64,000 nt of DNA from Brasenia schreberi (GCA_036023115.1 JAYKKT010000076.1:5828001-5892000), one strand, 5' to 3'; positions 44,548 through 58,222 are shown, numbered from the stretch's first letter. Numbers and translations are program-made. Notes: generated by a model not told the origin, from the letters alone.

Positions 44548-44613
44548 AGACCAAGAAGCCCACAAGCAGAGCTATGCTCTAGACCAAGAAGCCCACAAGC
44601 AGAGCTGTGCTCT
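44548..44613 (+). repeat. 33-bp tandem duplication
   Basis: AGACCAAGAAGCCCACAAGC and the following 13 bp at 44548-44580 are repeated at 44581-44613 with one change (CTATG/CTGTG). It lies in the gypsy linker. Confidence 0.9.
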
Positions 44614-46180
44614 AGTTGGTCACAATGCCCAGTCGGTTCATAAATCTATAAAGCATTATAAGGAGTCATGCAGGTCCAACCCTAAGAGAGAATCGTCGAA
44701 CAAGGAGTAGGATATACCTAGGCCTCTCTAGTTGTCCAACCAAAGGGAGTCGTATCACTCTCAACAATCCCAAGGCTCACCTTAGAAGTAATGAATGCCC
44801 TCTAATACACACCCGTTAACTAGCACAACCTAATTGTGAGGAACTATCCCAACAAAGGTCCTCATCGTATCGCATGAGAGATAGATTCACTTCAGGTTAC
44901 CCCGAGCTAATGATGTCATATACAAGTCAAGTCAGGTTAGACCCACCTATACATCACAATCAATGACCGTCTCGGACATCCAAAATTTTCAATTGGGATG
45001 GGTGATAACCTTTGCATATTTTGGATGGTAACCCAACCCTCATTCAAAGTCGCATGGTTAGACCTGAGCCAATAGTAAGGTTAGTGAGTCCAAAATCTTT
45101 GACCTAGGTGGTACCCTCGGTTCTGCCCATCACATCTCACATGGACATAAAAGAGACGTGCCCAAAGAAAAAGGGTATAACAAAAGTTTGCAGCAAAACT
45201 GAAGAGATCCCTCGAGGAGTCAAAAGAACCTTCTTCCCACTTTATTCAAACCCGAATTCTCCCATATTTAGATGAGGTGTCAAAGTATGATTACTCACAA
45301 AGGCATAAACAAAGTAAACATCAAGAATTAAATCCTTCTTGGTTTGACCTTGAAGGAGATATTTAAGAGTCATTTATACCACTTTGTTCTCGGAAGGAGT
45401 CTGACATCATGCCTGGGAATGAACAAATACATTTGGCAGGTGATGCACCGGTTGAGTAGGAGGGACGCATGTATTTTCTCCTATAATTGTCTATGAACGG
45501 ATTGAGGTCATGCTTGACCAATGGAAGAATGGTTTGCAAGCCTTGGTGGATTCTAAGAAAGAGGAAACAATTAATGATTCGATGTGGTCATCGTCCTCTA
45601 GAGTGGATTTGCAAGCATTCATGTCAAGATATAGAGGAAAATTTTGATGATTTAAGATGTTCAAAATGACAAAAGGTATGTTCAAACAACAAAGCCTTTT
45701 GACTCACCATCTTGAGAAAACTCCAACTTGGGGAAATACCAGCTAATTCATCTACTCCCTTATGGAATTGAAGGACCTTGTTGCGGATTCTAAGGTTGTG
45801 AATGAGGGGAGTAACCCAGCCCTTGTTCACCAAATTGGCAAGTCTATGAGAGAAGTTTCTCCACATCCCAAAGTCATTTTACCACCAATGTCATCTTGGG
45901 TTATGTCTAGAAGTAGTTATTCCTCTATGATGGTTACATATCTTATAAGGTCTTCAATGTTGATATGTTCTATTTGTAGGAAGGCCTAAACATAATTTAC
46001 CATCAAATTTTGCCCCTATTGAGCAGGAACATGATAATGAGGACAAGGATTTCTTAGTAGATGACCTAGATTGGGTGACCCTGATCGGCAAAATCAATTC
46101 ACTGATAGTCTTCAAGAAACCACAAGAAGCTGCCACAAGACATTGTGGCTATTATACATTAATGCCATTGTGGTGGTTTC
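44614..46180 (+). other. Gypsy linker region, no clear reading
   Basis: Between gag and protease remnants of the gypsy relic. Fragmentary frames only, no recognisable motif. Confidence 0.4.
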
Positions 46181-46189
46181 CCTTTAAAG

Positions 46190-47875
46190 AGAGCATTTGT
46201 CGATGAAGGCATTTTATTCAACGTGATTTCTCATTATACCTTACAAAAAATTGGGAGGACAATTTCCATTTGATTCCTACTAATCTAAAGATGTCTAATT
46301 TCTGAGGGAACCATCTATCATGATGGGGTGATAGCGATAGAGCTTAAGGTAGGCTCTTACTCATTACTCCTCAATAGATATTAGAACCATCAATTATTAT
46401 GTACTCTCAACACTACATCAGAAGCTCATGTTTTGGACAAACGATATGGTTGAGGAAGATCTTTTTGTTGCCGATATTCAAGCAACTAAGGCATTATTTT
46501 AGTTGTTTGGGTTAGATTAATTGTCATATTGGAGAACCTAGAGTGTGATATCATGTCAATTAACCATTTAAGGTTTCACAATTGATTAGGTTAGTCAGTG
46601 GCTTGTCATAAAGGTTACTTATGGATGACCTTCTAAAGTAATCATTGATTATCTCGAGTGACTTGAGGTCTCTCACATTGAGTAGAGGACCAAAGCAAGC
46701 AACTCGGGTGCTTGGGGGCAATATGGGGCTTTTTCCATCCATTCAATAGTACTACTAGATGGAGGGATAGAGTTCAATTACCCCACCTATAGAGAAGACA
46801 CAAGTTTTGTCCATAGTGATCCGTTGGTAGAATGAATTTGGTAATGGACGGAGCATCAAGATCGACAAAAGTAAGTTATCTTGCCAAAGAAGGTCTGATG
46901 GGGTTACTTGAGTTGTACAATGAAAATGCCTTGTTTATCTCAAGACTAGGTCGAATTGAGTAGTTCCCTGAGGTGAGACCTCATAAATAGCCCACACAGA
47001 GGTTTAAGCCCAAAATGTTGCCAGCTATTATAGAGGAGATTCAATGCCTCCTTAAGGATAGGTTTAAATGAATAACTTTGTACATTGGTTGGTTGTCCAA
47101 TATTATTTTGGTTGTCAAAAGAATTGAGAACTTAGAATTTATATAGATTATGGAACCTCAATTAGGTTACACCAAAGGATAACTATGTGATGTTTAAGAA
47201 TGTTTGCACAATGTATCAATAGACAATGAATTATACTTTTTATGATTGATTAGAAAAATCATGGAATACATATTGATGATTTGGTAGTTAAGTCAGTAAA
47301 TTTTGATCAATATTTGCTCAACCTTCAGTAACCTTTCCAGTATATGTGAAAACAAAATTTAAACAAATGTGCTTTTGCTTTCATTATAAGATATTTTTTA
47401 GTTTTTGTGGTACACAACAAAGGAATCAAGGTCGATGTAAACAAGGCCAAAGCCATCATTGAGGCAGAATTTTGTTTTCTAGAGGATCAAGGAGTATTTG
47501 ATGAAGTCTCTTGTTTTAGTGTTCCTTGTATCAGAAAATTATAAATAGCTGTGATGGATGACTTCATTGGCGCTTTGTTAGAACAAGACATCGATGATAG
47601 TATCGAGTGTGCTATCTTTTATTTGAGTTAATTACTCACCAATACTGAATCTCATTATTTTCAAATAGAAAAGTTATGCTTGGCATTACACATGTGAACA
47701 TGAAATTATAATAGTATCTTTTGGCCAACAAAGTGGATGTGCTCTGCAAAGTTTGGTCGTCTTACTCTCCAAGGTACACTAGTCAAGTGGGCCGTGAAGT
47801 TGCACCAATACGATCTAAAATATTTGCTACTTAGAGCACTCAAAGGATAGATTGTGATGGATTTTTTGCACACCA
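46190..47875 (+). pseudogene. Ty3/gypsy protease, RT and RNase H, relic
   Basis: Protease-like AFVDEGILFNVISHYTLQKI (about 46194). RT: IEEIQCLLKDRFK then WLSNIILVVKR (about 47033-47120), IDDLVVKS (about 47274, family YVDDIVVKS), and NKCAFAF. Then HNKGIKVDVNKAKAI (about 47413), an RNase H part (IGALLEQD near 47566, EKLCLALH near 47668) and VKWAVKLHQYDLKY (about 47784). The order is that of Ty3/gypsy pol. The catalytic first Asp of the RT YVDD box is shifted or lost and stops are frequent. Confidence 0.75.
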
Positions 47876-47900
47876 TCTTGTGTGGAGGTTGTAGACCCAC

Positions 47901-48940
47901 TAGAGGTGAGGTTGTCGACCCATCAGAGGTAGGACAATGAATGATTGATGAACAACGACAAATGATGATGTTCGATGAGCAAATCTAATAAAAGGGTAGG
48001 AATCAATGCATATGTTGTATAATGTATAAGAAATGTTGAAATACTTATTATGTCTCTAGAACCAACTTTAACCAAAAATGAGGCTGAATATCATGTTTTT
48101 ATTTAGAGATTTAGCTTAGTATCAATGGTCGATATAAAAAGATTGGAAGTATTCGATAATTCACAAATCGTAATGAATCAACCAATGCAATAGTCCAAAC
48201 TTATTGCCTTTGCATTAAAGTATTTAGTTAGAACATATGATAAAGTAAATCTATTGTACATTCTACTCATCGCAACACTTTGTCAGCCTTTTCTATTATA
48301 AAATATAAAAAAATTTAGAAAAAGGAGAAAAAACAATAATGGACACATCTAGAAAGAGAGACGAAAATGAGATGCAACTCTTGCATCATTGTCTATTAAA
48401 GAAAGAGAAGAGGCTAACAAGGGAGGAGAGATATCACTTATAATTGGTTTGGGTGCATTGGTGTGGCGCTAGTGGTTTGACAACTGTAGTGGTGATGATA
48501 GAGAACTTGATGAGATAAGGAAAAAGAGAACGAAAAAGATGGAAGAGAGGAGGTATAGTAGAGGGGAGAAGAGAGGAAAAAGCGGAGATAAAGTAGAGGA
48601 GGAGAAGATGCGTATGATGGTGGATGAGATAATGGAGGGGTGAGATAAGAACAATAAAATGGAAAAGAGTGCACATAGATAGTAAAATAGTGTGGATTGT
48701 TCCTACTAAACAAACACTTCTAATTACTAAGCACACACCCTATTTTTCTTTTTACCCTCCTCCTCACCCTATCGAGATCATTGTGCTCTCTCTCACCTCC
48801 CTCTCTCACACCCTCTCTCGTTGGCATCTTTGTCTCTCCCCCTCCCATTTGCTCTCTCCTTCTCTAAGTGACATTTTGTCAAGTTCATGTTCTCTCTCTC
48901 TTTTTCTCTATTTTTTTACCATTTTTTGAATGATGTGCAT
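47901..48940. other. Unassigned, with purine-rich and CT-rich stretches
   Basis: 48360-48660 is GA-rich and 48740-48910 is CT-rich; open frames here come from low complexity. It has GAGATGCAACTCTTGCATC at 48371-48389, again a hairpin word of the GAGATGCA family. No gene recognised. Confidence 0.4.
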
Positions 48941-49120
48941 AGGATGCTTGTCTCTCTTTAAACAGAGATGAGCACCTTGTGCATCTCTTCTTTTATAGAG
49001 ATGCACAAAGTGAGTCTTTATATCAGAAGAGATGCAAGAAATGTGCATCTCCTACCGAAGGGAGACACTCATTTTGTGCATCTCTCTTGTTAAAGAGATG
49101 TTCATCTCTTTTATATTTTT
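48940..49120. repeat. Hairpin-rich GAGATGCA repeat block
   Basis: Serial inverted words with short loops: TCTCTTTAAACAGAGA, GCATCTCTTCTTTTATAGAG then ATGC, GCATCTCTCTTGTTAAAGAG then ATG. Six or more such arms occur in 180 bp. It is the clearest example of the family. RTE copy H begins right after it. Confidence 0.75.
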
Positions 49121-49197
49121 GTAATAAAACATGGGCACAATGTATGCCTCTTTTGTTAGATATTTGTTTTATATTTTTGTATGTTGGCTTATCTTAA

Positions 49198-50078
49198 GTC
49201 CATACTTATTTATATTGGTGATTGATGAGTTAGCAAAACATATTCAAGATGAAGTACCTTGGTGTATGTTATTTGCTGATGACATTGTATTAGTGGAGGA
49301 ATCTAAAGAAAAAGTTAATAGAAAATTGGAACTATGGAGAGAAACATTAGCAAGCAAAGGCCTCCGACTTAGTAGAACAAAGGCAAAATATATGGAATGT
49401 AAGTTTGATCATTTGGTTATCTCAGAGGACATAGAAATTAAAATTGGCACACATTGCATCCCCAAAAAAGAAAGTTTTGAATACCTAGGGTCAATTTTTT
49501 AGAGTGATGGAAGAATTGATGGAGATGTTATGCATAGAATTAATGGTGGTTGGTTAAAATGGAGAGGAGCATTAGGTATTCTTTGTGATAAGAAGATACC
49601 GTTAAAGTTAAAAGGTAAATATTAGAGAGCAACAATTAGGTCTGCCATGTTTTATGGTTCTAAGTGTTGGGCAGGTAATCATCAACATGTACCAAAGATG
49701 TTTGTGACATAAATAAAGATGTTAAGATGGATGAGTGGTCATACAAGAAAAGACCATATACATAATGAGGTTATTAGAAACAAATTAGGAGTGACACCAA
49801 TAGAGGATAAAATGAGAGAATATCGTTTAAGATGGTTTGGACATATAGAAAAAATATCAAAAGAAAAACCTGTAAGAAGGTATGAAAAACTAAATTTGAA
49901 AAGTATTAAAAGAGCTAGAGGACGACCACAAAAGTGTTGGAAAGAAATAATAAAGAATTATCTAGCTTATTGTGAGTTAACTGCTAACATGGCACACGAT
50001 GGGGACCTATGGAAACAAAGAATCCATGTAGCCAACCCCGTCTAGTATGGGAAAAGGCTTTGTTGTTGTTGTTGTTGT
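49198..50078 (+). mobile_element. RTE LINE copy H, 5' truncated, 881 bp
   Basis: Starts GTCCATACTTATTTATA within RT motif B and ends in AAAGGCTTTG(TTG)n. Flanked by CTTATCTTAA at 49188-49197 and 50079-50088. FADD (about 49271-49282) is intact. Stops lie at about 49501 and 49624. It is fairly young by sequence similarity to copy F. Confidence 0.9.
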
Positions 50079-50088
50079 CTTATCTTAA

Positions 50089-51775
50089 ATATAGGATAAA
50101 ATAGTATATAGCAGAAGAGTAGAAGGTTGTAATGTCACCACATCATCGAGACAATATAATGCATTATCATATAGAGGACAATAACGTAGATAACAAAGAA
50201 AAGAAGATGAACCGACCTACACAAATACTTAAGAGGGACTCTATACACAACATGATGTTGAAGTTGGGCTTTCATAATTGTATTTTCATACATGACAAGA
50301 TTATGGAGCAGATCCTTTAGCTTATCATGAAGATGTGAAGAAAGATCCTGCAAAGAGTGTTGGTGATGATAGTGATGAAAATGAACTTTCCAATGTTCTT
50401 GAGTTCCTTCCTAGTTTTGTTAGTCACATTACTTACAAAATATGGTAGGATTACGTAATTGATAGTAAAGGTAAATGTTTGTTAAAAAATTTAGTTTTTA
50501 ATACTATTTATGATGCTTTCAATTTTGATTAACTATACATACAAAATTTGTTGAAAGTAGTGACAACACGCATGCATTGTAATGTTTCATGTAGGGAAAT
50601 TTAAAAGGCAATAAGAGGTGAAACTCAATAGTTGGTATGATATTGTAATGGGAGCAAGGAGAATTGCTTTATGAGGAAATCGATCATGAGTTCCTAAGTG
50701 CATTTATTGAATGTTGGTGACCAGACACTAATAGCTTTTACATGCCATGGGATGATATGACTATCACCCTTCACAGTGTTAATGAGATTCTTGGACTTCC
50801 GATGGATGTATAATTTGTCTCCCCAAGGACAAAGATGATGGTGCAAAGTAAGAAAGTAGGATAAATGTTGAACACTAACCTAATAGTAGCCAACCCATGA
50901 TCAACCTATGGTCATACTAGTCACACACGCAGCCAACCCTTCAACACAAACAATCTACCAAAATGCAACAACCAACCCAATGACCACAACACATGTGTTT
51001 AATCTGCATACAACACACATATACACCTATCCGCACTACCACTCTACAACTTATCATAAACTCCCCATAAAGCCACCATACAACTTAAATGTTTACCCAA
51101 GATAACACACCCGAACCACACACCTCAAGGAAAAACACATACTACTTCTTATCTTGAGGAGGTAAGAAGTAGTAGGGTTTTCAAGACTATGGTCATCTTT
51201 GTCATCATTGTGGCCGTGTTTAGGGAAGTCTTTCATGGTTCAACATTTCAAGATCATTGTGCTGAAGTCATCTTTGGGCAGGGTAGATTTTCTTTACAAG
51301 TATGTTCTTCAACATGTTACTGTTGGTCCTCGTATAAGATATGATGAGCTAGCTCATCTTGAAATTGAATTTTAATTTTCAGCTATTTCCCTTGGATAAT
51401 AATAAGCAAGGTTTCTGTTATATTAGGATTTTGGCCCAGCTGTAGTTATGTGACTAGCAATGCTTATCTAGTGGTGGTAACTAGTATGGGGTTTTCCTCT
51501 TTCACTTATAATTTCTTATTAGCTGTAGTTATCGGCGTAGTTTATATGTAAGATGGTTTATTGTGTTGGAAATACATTATATGATTAAAAAATGGTTGTG
51601 CCTCAATTTCTAGGAAAACTTCCTCTAGGAAAAGAGAAAGGGCACCAAAATTGCCTCTCTTTTGCAGGGTCGTGAAAGAACACATTCTTTGAGTAAGGAC
51701 TTAAGAATGTGCAATTCACACTTGTCCTATGGGATAAGAGAGGGTTTTGACTCTTTATTTTCATTCCGATTAAGA
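50089..51775 (+). other. Unassigned stretch with a PMD fragment and a CA-rich tract
   Basis: Contains the PMD fragment at 50690-50811. 50890-51140 is a CA-rich, G-poor tract. 51180-51370 has coding-like composition without a motif I know. No intact gene. Confidence 0.4.
50690..50811 (+). pseudogene. PMD (plant mobile domain) fragment
   Basis: Reads FLSAFIECW*PDTNSFYMPW then DDMTITLHSVNEILGLPMD. This is the PMD signature ALI.A.VERW.PET..FH.P.GEMTITL.DV..LLGLP, with one stop. It is closer to the consensus than the copy at 37-38 kb. The hairpin block at 48940-49120 lies 1.6 kb upstream. Confidence 0.72.
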
Positions 51776-54505
51776 TGTAGTGGATAAGAGAGGGTTTTCA
51801 CATCATGAATGAGTGTGGGTAAAAAGTTAGTTTTTTTACAAGCCTCAACATTTTTAGTATGAATTAGATATGGGATAATAAAGATGGTCCTAGATAATAA
51901 GATTCATATTGATACTTGGGATATCGGAATATTGATTGAAAAGCTCATAGATATTATGATTGTGATAAAGATTTATATTTTACATTTATAAGAGATAAAA
52001 TGGGTTAGAGAAAAAGCAAAAGAGATTGAATACATGAGTTTTAAATTATGGTATTGAGGAAAAGTTTTAAATAAAGTTAGTATTATTATTAAAAATAAAG
52101 ATTTAAAAGATAGTGTAAAATGACATTGAATTATAATGGTAAAATTGGTGGTACCAAAAAAAAAATAGTATTAGAAGTAGAGAGAGGTTTTAAATAAAGT
52201 CAATGCTTATGCACAACATATGGGTAAAGAGGTATTAGAATATTAAGGTACTCATCAAAATGATCGTTTTGGGAATTAAATGAGGAAAATAAGAAAATTT
52301 TAAATTTTGGTATGACATGATCTTTTTATTATCAATAAAATTTTTAGAAAATGAGATGAATATTTAGTTACTTATAAATTGATTATTTTGTAAGAATTGT
52401 AAGATAGTTTCACGAGAAAGCTTAACTACTCAAGTATCAACTTTTAGTTATGGATTTGTAAGTAAGAAAGTGCTAAAGAGGTAAAGAGTACATAGGTCTA
52501 CTTGTACCATATGATCTACTTATATTAGAGAGTATAACTTAAAAAAAATGAGAAAGAAGATATATTTAAGCATAAAATTATTAAGAAGATCTTGAAAAAT
52601 GTGTAGGTATATCTTGTGATAGGTAGGACAATATGACTAAGCATGTTAAGAAAGTAACAACAGATGTGTTAGGGTGCATTTAAGAGTAGTATACTCGCAC
52701 AAAAAGAAGTTTTGAGTTTGAGTGAAGTGGTAAAAGATAAAATTGATGCAAAATCTTACAAATTTAAATATGCCAACAAGACTAATGAAATTTTGAGAGC
52801 TTACAAGAAGGTAAAAAAAGAAACGAAAAAGATTATTAGTGAAGTAAAAGTCAAAATTTGAGATGATTTATATAAAAAACTCAATTTAAGAGAAGACGAA
52901 AGAGATATTTTTAGGATAACTAAGGTTAGAAATAATAAAACTAAAGATCTTACTTTTGTTAAATGTATAAAAAATGAGGCTGAAAAGATTTTAGTGACAA
53001 GTGATGATATAAAAAATAGATAAAAAATTTATTTTTGTAAGTTTTTTAGTGGGAATATAGGTGATAATATTATCTTAGGAGAACTAACCAAATCAAAATT
53101 CTATATAAACTGTAATTTCTACGAGCGTGTTCAAAGAAATGAAGTTAAAGGTGTTCTTAAACTTATGAAGGTTGATAAATACAATATTGAAATCCTAGAA
53201 GAGATGAGTATCACTTGGTTTAGATGATTTTTTAATGAAATATGAAAAACCAAAGGATGCTTGAACAATGGAGGAAGAATACAATTATACCCATATACAA
53301 AAACAAAAAAGATATTTAACATTGTACAAATTATCAAGGTATTAAATTGATGAGTCATACTGTGAAATTATAAAAAAGAATTATCGAACGTAAGTTGAGA
53401 CAAATATCGAGTACAACAAAACCGATTTGGACTCATGTTAGAAAGATCTATGATTGAAATTATTCACCTATTGAGACGTCTTATTAAACATTTTATAGTA
53501 AAAAAGAACCTTCATAGGTTGTCTAGTAATCTAGATAAAACTTGCAATAGAATGTCGAGATATTTTTTCGAGAATCTTGAAAAAAAGAGGTATTTCATTG
53601 ACATACATCAATCTTATAAGAGATATGTATGGGGCACAAACATGTGCGAGAGCCAATGAGGGAATGATCAATTTTTTTGAAGTTAATTTTGGATTACATT
53701 AAGGATCAACTTTAAGTCAATATTTATTTATATTGGTCATTGACAACAACAAAACAAATTTGAGATGAAATAACTTGGTGTATGTTATTTGTGGATAACA
53801 TTTTGTTAGTAGATGAGTCTAAGGAAAACATTAATAGGAAATTGGGATTATAAAAATAAATATTAGAAAGTAAAGACTTTTGACATAGTAGAACAAAGAC
53901 AAAATATATGGAATGCAAATTTTATTATTTGATTATTTTAGATAATATAAAAATTGAGATGACACATCGCATCTATCATTAGAAAACTTTTAAATACACA
54001 TTAAATCTTTTAGAGTGATAGGATTCTATGTGACAAGAAGATACCATTAAAGTTGAAAGGTAAATATTATAGAGCAACGATTAAATTTGTTATGATTTAT
54101 CATTTTGAGTATTGGGCAATTAATCATAAACATGTACAAAAGATTTTTATCATAGAAATGAAGATGTTGAGATGGATATATCGTCATACACGAAAATACC
54201 GTATACAATAAATTAGGAGTGACACCAATAAATAATGAAATGAGAAAGAATCGTTTAAGATGATTTGAACATGTAGAAAGGCGATTGAAAGAAGCTTTGA
54301 TAAGGTGTGAGGAATTAGATGGTGAAAATGTTAAAAAGAGAAAGGAAAAAGTCATAAAGTGTTAGAAGGAAACAATACAGAATGATCTAGCTTATGTTGA
54401 GTTAATTGTTAATATGACACATGATTGATTTCTCTAGAAGCAAAGAATCCATGTAGCTAACTCTATTTAGTATGGAAAAAGGTTTAGTTATTGTTTGTTG
54501 CTTTA
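51776..54505 (+). mobile_element. RTE LINE copy I, near full length, decayed
   Basis: Leader (GGGTTTTCACATCATGAATG, as copy D near 12337-12356), endonuclease (GATTCATATTGATACTTGGG), Lys-rich linker, RT words (CATTAAGGATCAACTTTAAG near 53696), then TATGGAAAAAGGTTTAG and a degenerate tail near 54500. Very many stops and indels; similar in age to E and J. Left boundary approximate. Confidence 0.85.
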
Positions 54506-54609
54506 ATTGTAGGTTAATCTATTCTAGGCTCTACATTATTTTCTCTCCTTTGTGCAAATTGGTAAGCTATAGATCTTTTATCATTTTACAAGTTCTTTAA
54601 CTCTAGCTT

Positions 54610-57498
54610 CTTTACAAAGGTCTCTACATCTTCTTTTGGATATAGTGAATCAATTGCAAAGAGGGTTCTCATATCATAGATGAGTGTCGGTAAAGAAGTT
54701 AGTCTCATTATATTATTGCCCGAATGTAGTAAAGAAATTATAAAGATGGTCTTTACATTTTTAGTATGAACGGATGCAAGATTTAAGAAAGTTAGATTTA
54801 GATAATAAAATTTGTATTAGTACTTGGAATATCGAAACATTGACTCGCAAGCTAACGGAGGTAGTAGATATTATGATTAGGAGAAAGATTCACATTCTAT
54901 GTTTTCAAGAGGCAAAATAAGTTCGAGAAAAAATAAAGGTGATTAATAATATAAGTTTTAAATTATGGTACTCAAGAAAGGAAAATGTTCGAAATTGAGT
55001 TATTATTATTATAAATAAAGACTTAACGGATAGTGTAGTAGGCATATAACAACATGGTGACCGAATTATGACGGTGAAATTGATGATGAAATTAATATTA
55101 GGAGTTCAAGTTTTTAATATAGTTTGTGCTTATACACTTTAAGTAAAACTATAAGATAACATAAAAAAGTATTTGTGGAGGAATTACATAAGGTAATTCA
55201 AAAGATTTCTCAAAGAGATTATTTGTTTAGGAGAATATCTAAATGGACATATCGGTAAAAAGGTATTAGGATATCAAGGTATTCATAACAACTCTAGGTT
55301 TGCATATTTAAATGAGGAAGGTAAGAAAATTTTAAATTTTGCTATGGTATATGATCTTTTTTTAGTCAACATCATTTTCATAAAATAAGCTAAATATTTA
55401 ATTACTTATAAGAATAACTTTTCACATATACAAATTTATTATTTTGCTTGTAAGAGACAATAGATCGAGTTGTAAGTTTTATAAGATAATTCTAAGAGAA
55501 AGCTTAACTACTCAACATCAACTTTTAATTATGAATTTGAAGTAAAATAATGGACAAAGAGGTAAAAAATATATAAAACTACTAGGACTAAATGACAAAA
55601 CTTACAAAATGAGAAAGATGATATATTTAAATAGAAAGTTCTTGAAGAAGATGTTTGTAATTATGTAAGTAAACTTTTTGATATGTGAAACAATCTAGCT
55701 AAACATATTATGAAAGTAAGAAAAAATATGTTAGGTGAATTTAAGGAAGGCCAGCACAAAAGGAAGCATGGTGGTGGAGTGAAGTAGTGGAAGATAAGAT
55801 TAAGGTGAAACAAACATGTTATAAATTGAATTATACTAACAAGATTAATAAAACTTTTGAGGCTTATAAGAAAGCAAAAAAAAGAACTGAAAAAGGTTGT
55901 TAGTGAAACAAAACTTAAATTTGAGAGAATTTATATAAAAAGATCAAGTCAAAAAAAGGTGAAAGAGATATTTTTAAAATTGCTAAGGCTAGACGTAAGA
56001 AAATTAAAGATGTTACTTTTGTTAAATACATCAAAGATGAGGGTAAAAAAAAATTATTGGCAAGTGATGATATAAAATATAGATTGAAATTTTATTTTAA
56101 TAAAAAATTTATCGAAGATGTAGGTGTTAATATTAGCTTAGGAGAACTAATGAAATCAGAAGAGTATATAAACTATAATTTTTACTGATGTATTTAAAAG
56201 AATGAAGTCAAATAGAATCTTGAACTTATGAGAGTTGGTAAATTTGTAGGACCAAACAATATTCTATATAAATATGAAAAATATTAAGAGAGACAGATAT
56301 TAAATTGACTTACAAGATTATTTAATGAAATATGAAAAAATCAAAAAATGTTAGAAGAATTGAAGAAGAGTACAATTATATCCATATACAAAAACCAAGA
56401 AGATTTAAAATTATGTAAGTTATCGAGGTATGAAGTTAATGAGCCATATTATGAAATTATAATAAAGAATTATACAACGTAGGTTGAAACAAATATCAAG
56501 TACAATAGAGAACCAAATTGGATTCATGATAAAAAAATCTACTATTGACACTATCTATTTGTTGAGACTTCTTATAGAATAATTTAAAGCAAACAGTAAA
56601 AAATTTTACATGATATTTATTGATCTAGTAAAGGCTTACAGTAGGGTGACAAGAAATGTTCTTTTCATGAACTTTAAAAAAAATATTAAATTGACATAAA
56701 TCAATATTATAAGATATATGAATGATAGTGCAAAAATATGTATTAGAATTCATGAAAGAATAATAGGTTCCTTTGAGGTTAATATTTATTAGATTAAGGA
56801 TCAACTTTAAGTTTATATTTATTTGTATTGATCGTTGATGAGCTAAAAAATATATTTAAAATGAAGTTTCTTGTTGTATGTTATTTACGAATGATATTAT
56901 ATTAGTGGATAAGTCTAAGGAAACGTTAATAAGAAATTAGAATTATGAAGAGAAACATTAAAAAGTAAAGACTTTCAACTTTGTAGAACAAAAATAGAAT
57001 ATATGAAATGCATGTTTGATTATTTGGTTACTTCAAATGATATAGAAATTAAGATTGACACATATGTTATCCTTTGTAAGGAAAATTTTCATTACTCAGG
57101 ATCAATTTTTTAAAGTGATGGGAAAATTGATGGAGATATCACACGTAGAATTAATGCAGGTTAGTTAAAATGGAGAAGTGTGTAAGGTATTTTATATGAT
57201 AAGAAGATACTATCAAGGTTGAAAAATAAATATTATAGAGTAATAATTTGACTCAATGTGCTTTATATTGAGTGTTAGATACTTAATTATGAGCATTAAC
57301 AAAAGATGTTTGTGATAAACCTGAAGATGTTGAGATAGATGAGTGATTATAAAAAAAAAGGCTGTATACATAATGAGGTTATTAGAAACAAAATTGGGAG
57401 TGACATCAATAGATGAGAAAATGAGAGAACCGATTAAAGATGGTTTGGACACGTAGAAAGACATGAAAAGAAACTTCGTAAAAAGTATGAGAAATTAG
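54610..57498 (+). mobile_element. RTE LINE copy J, decayed, 3' end missing
   Basis: Leader (TATAGTGAATCAATTGCAAA then GAGGGTTC) and endonuclease (AGTACTTGGAATATCG; GGAGAATATCTAAATGGACA) through RT to the C-terminal domain (CGTAAAAAGTATGAGAAATTAG near 57476-57497). The terminal GGCTTAG(TTG)n is absent. It follows copy I in the same orientation with about 100 bp between. Heavily decayed. Confidence 0.82.
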
Positions 57499-58100
57499 TT
57501 GAGACGTACTTTGCATGGTTTTATTAAAACCTTTTCTCAATTTATTTTTGCATAGTTTCTTCATTACGCAGCGACTTACCAAAAAAACAAGTTTGTTCAA
57601 GAGGTTGCTGGTTTTTTAACATTTCGTGTCAATGCAACTTTGTAAGGCTCACTTTCTCAGTAAGCGCTACTACCACACAAGTTAGGTTTAGCGCCAGGGT
57701 TCAGTTGAGATGAAGGCTTGTGGAAAGTGATGACGGTGGATCTTATGAACCCAAGTACCGTGACGAAATCCCTGAAACAATGAAATATCTGTACGTGCGA
57801 GAAAAGTTACAATGCGTATCTTTCAACAACCAGATTCTCTGGGAAACCTTTCAAAACTGCAATAAAGGTTCATATTTTTGAAGTTGCGTTGGTCACTTTG
57901 AGGTCAACTAGCATCTTCAAAATTCTTCACGATAGCCTCAAAATCTAGTGTGATCCATAGACCACGTTCAAGAAACTGCCTGTTATCACGTGGTCGGTCT
58001 TTTGCCGATCCTTGATCCTGACATTTTTTTGGTTTTGGGTCAGGTTCTCAGTTTGAGGTTCACCCTGGATTCACACAGTTTTGTGTTTATGCTTGTTGTG
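57499..58100. other. Unassigned stretch of fairly normal composition
   Basis: No open frame above about 60 codons that looks real and no transposon words. It could be low-copy host sequence, but no gene can be supported. Confidence 0.35.

Positions 58101-58222
<122 letters not shown>

Larger units (their letters stand above)
40871..47900 (+). mobile_element. Ty3/gypsy retrotransposon relic, split by RTE copy G
   Basis: Plus-strand gag remnant (about 41520-41930), then RTE G, then linker, protease-like, RT and RNase H remnants up to about 47870. Integrase and both LTRs are not seen. Start and end are uncertain. All frames are heavily broken. Confidence 0.75.

Noticed and set aside
48434..48736. 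Three overlapping open stretches on the minus strand, Ser/Leu/Phe-rich
   Set aside because: They come from a GA/CT-rich low-complexity tract that is open in several frames at once.
57499..58100. Possible host gene in a stretch of normal composition
   Set aside because: No reading frame, splice-site chain or motif could be supported.
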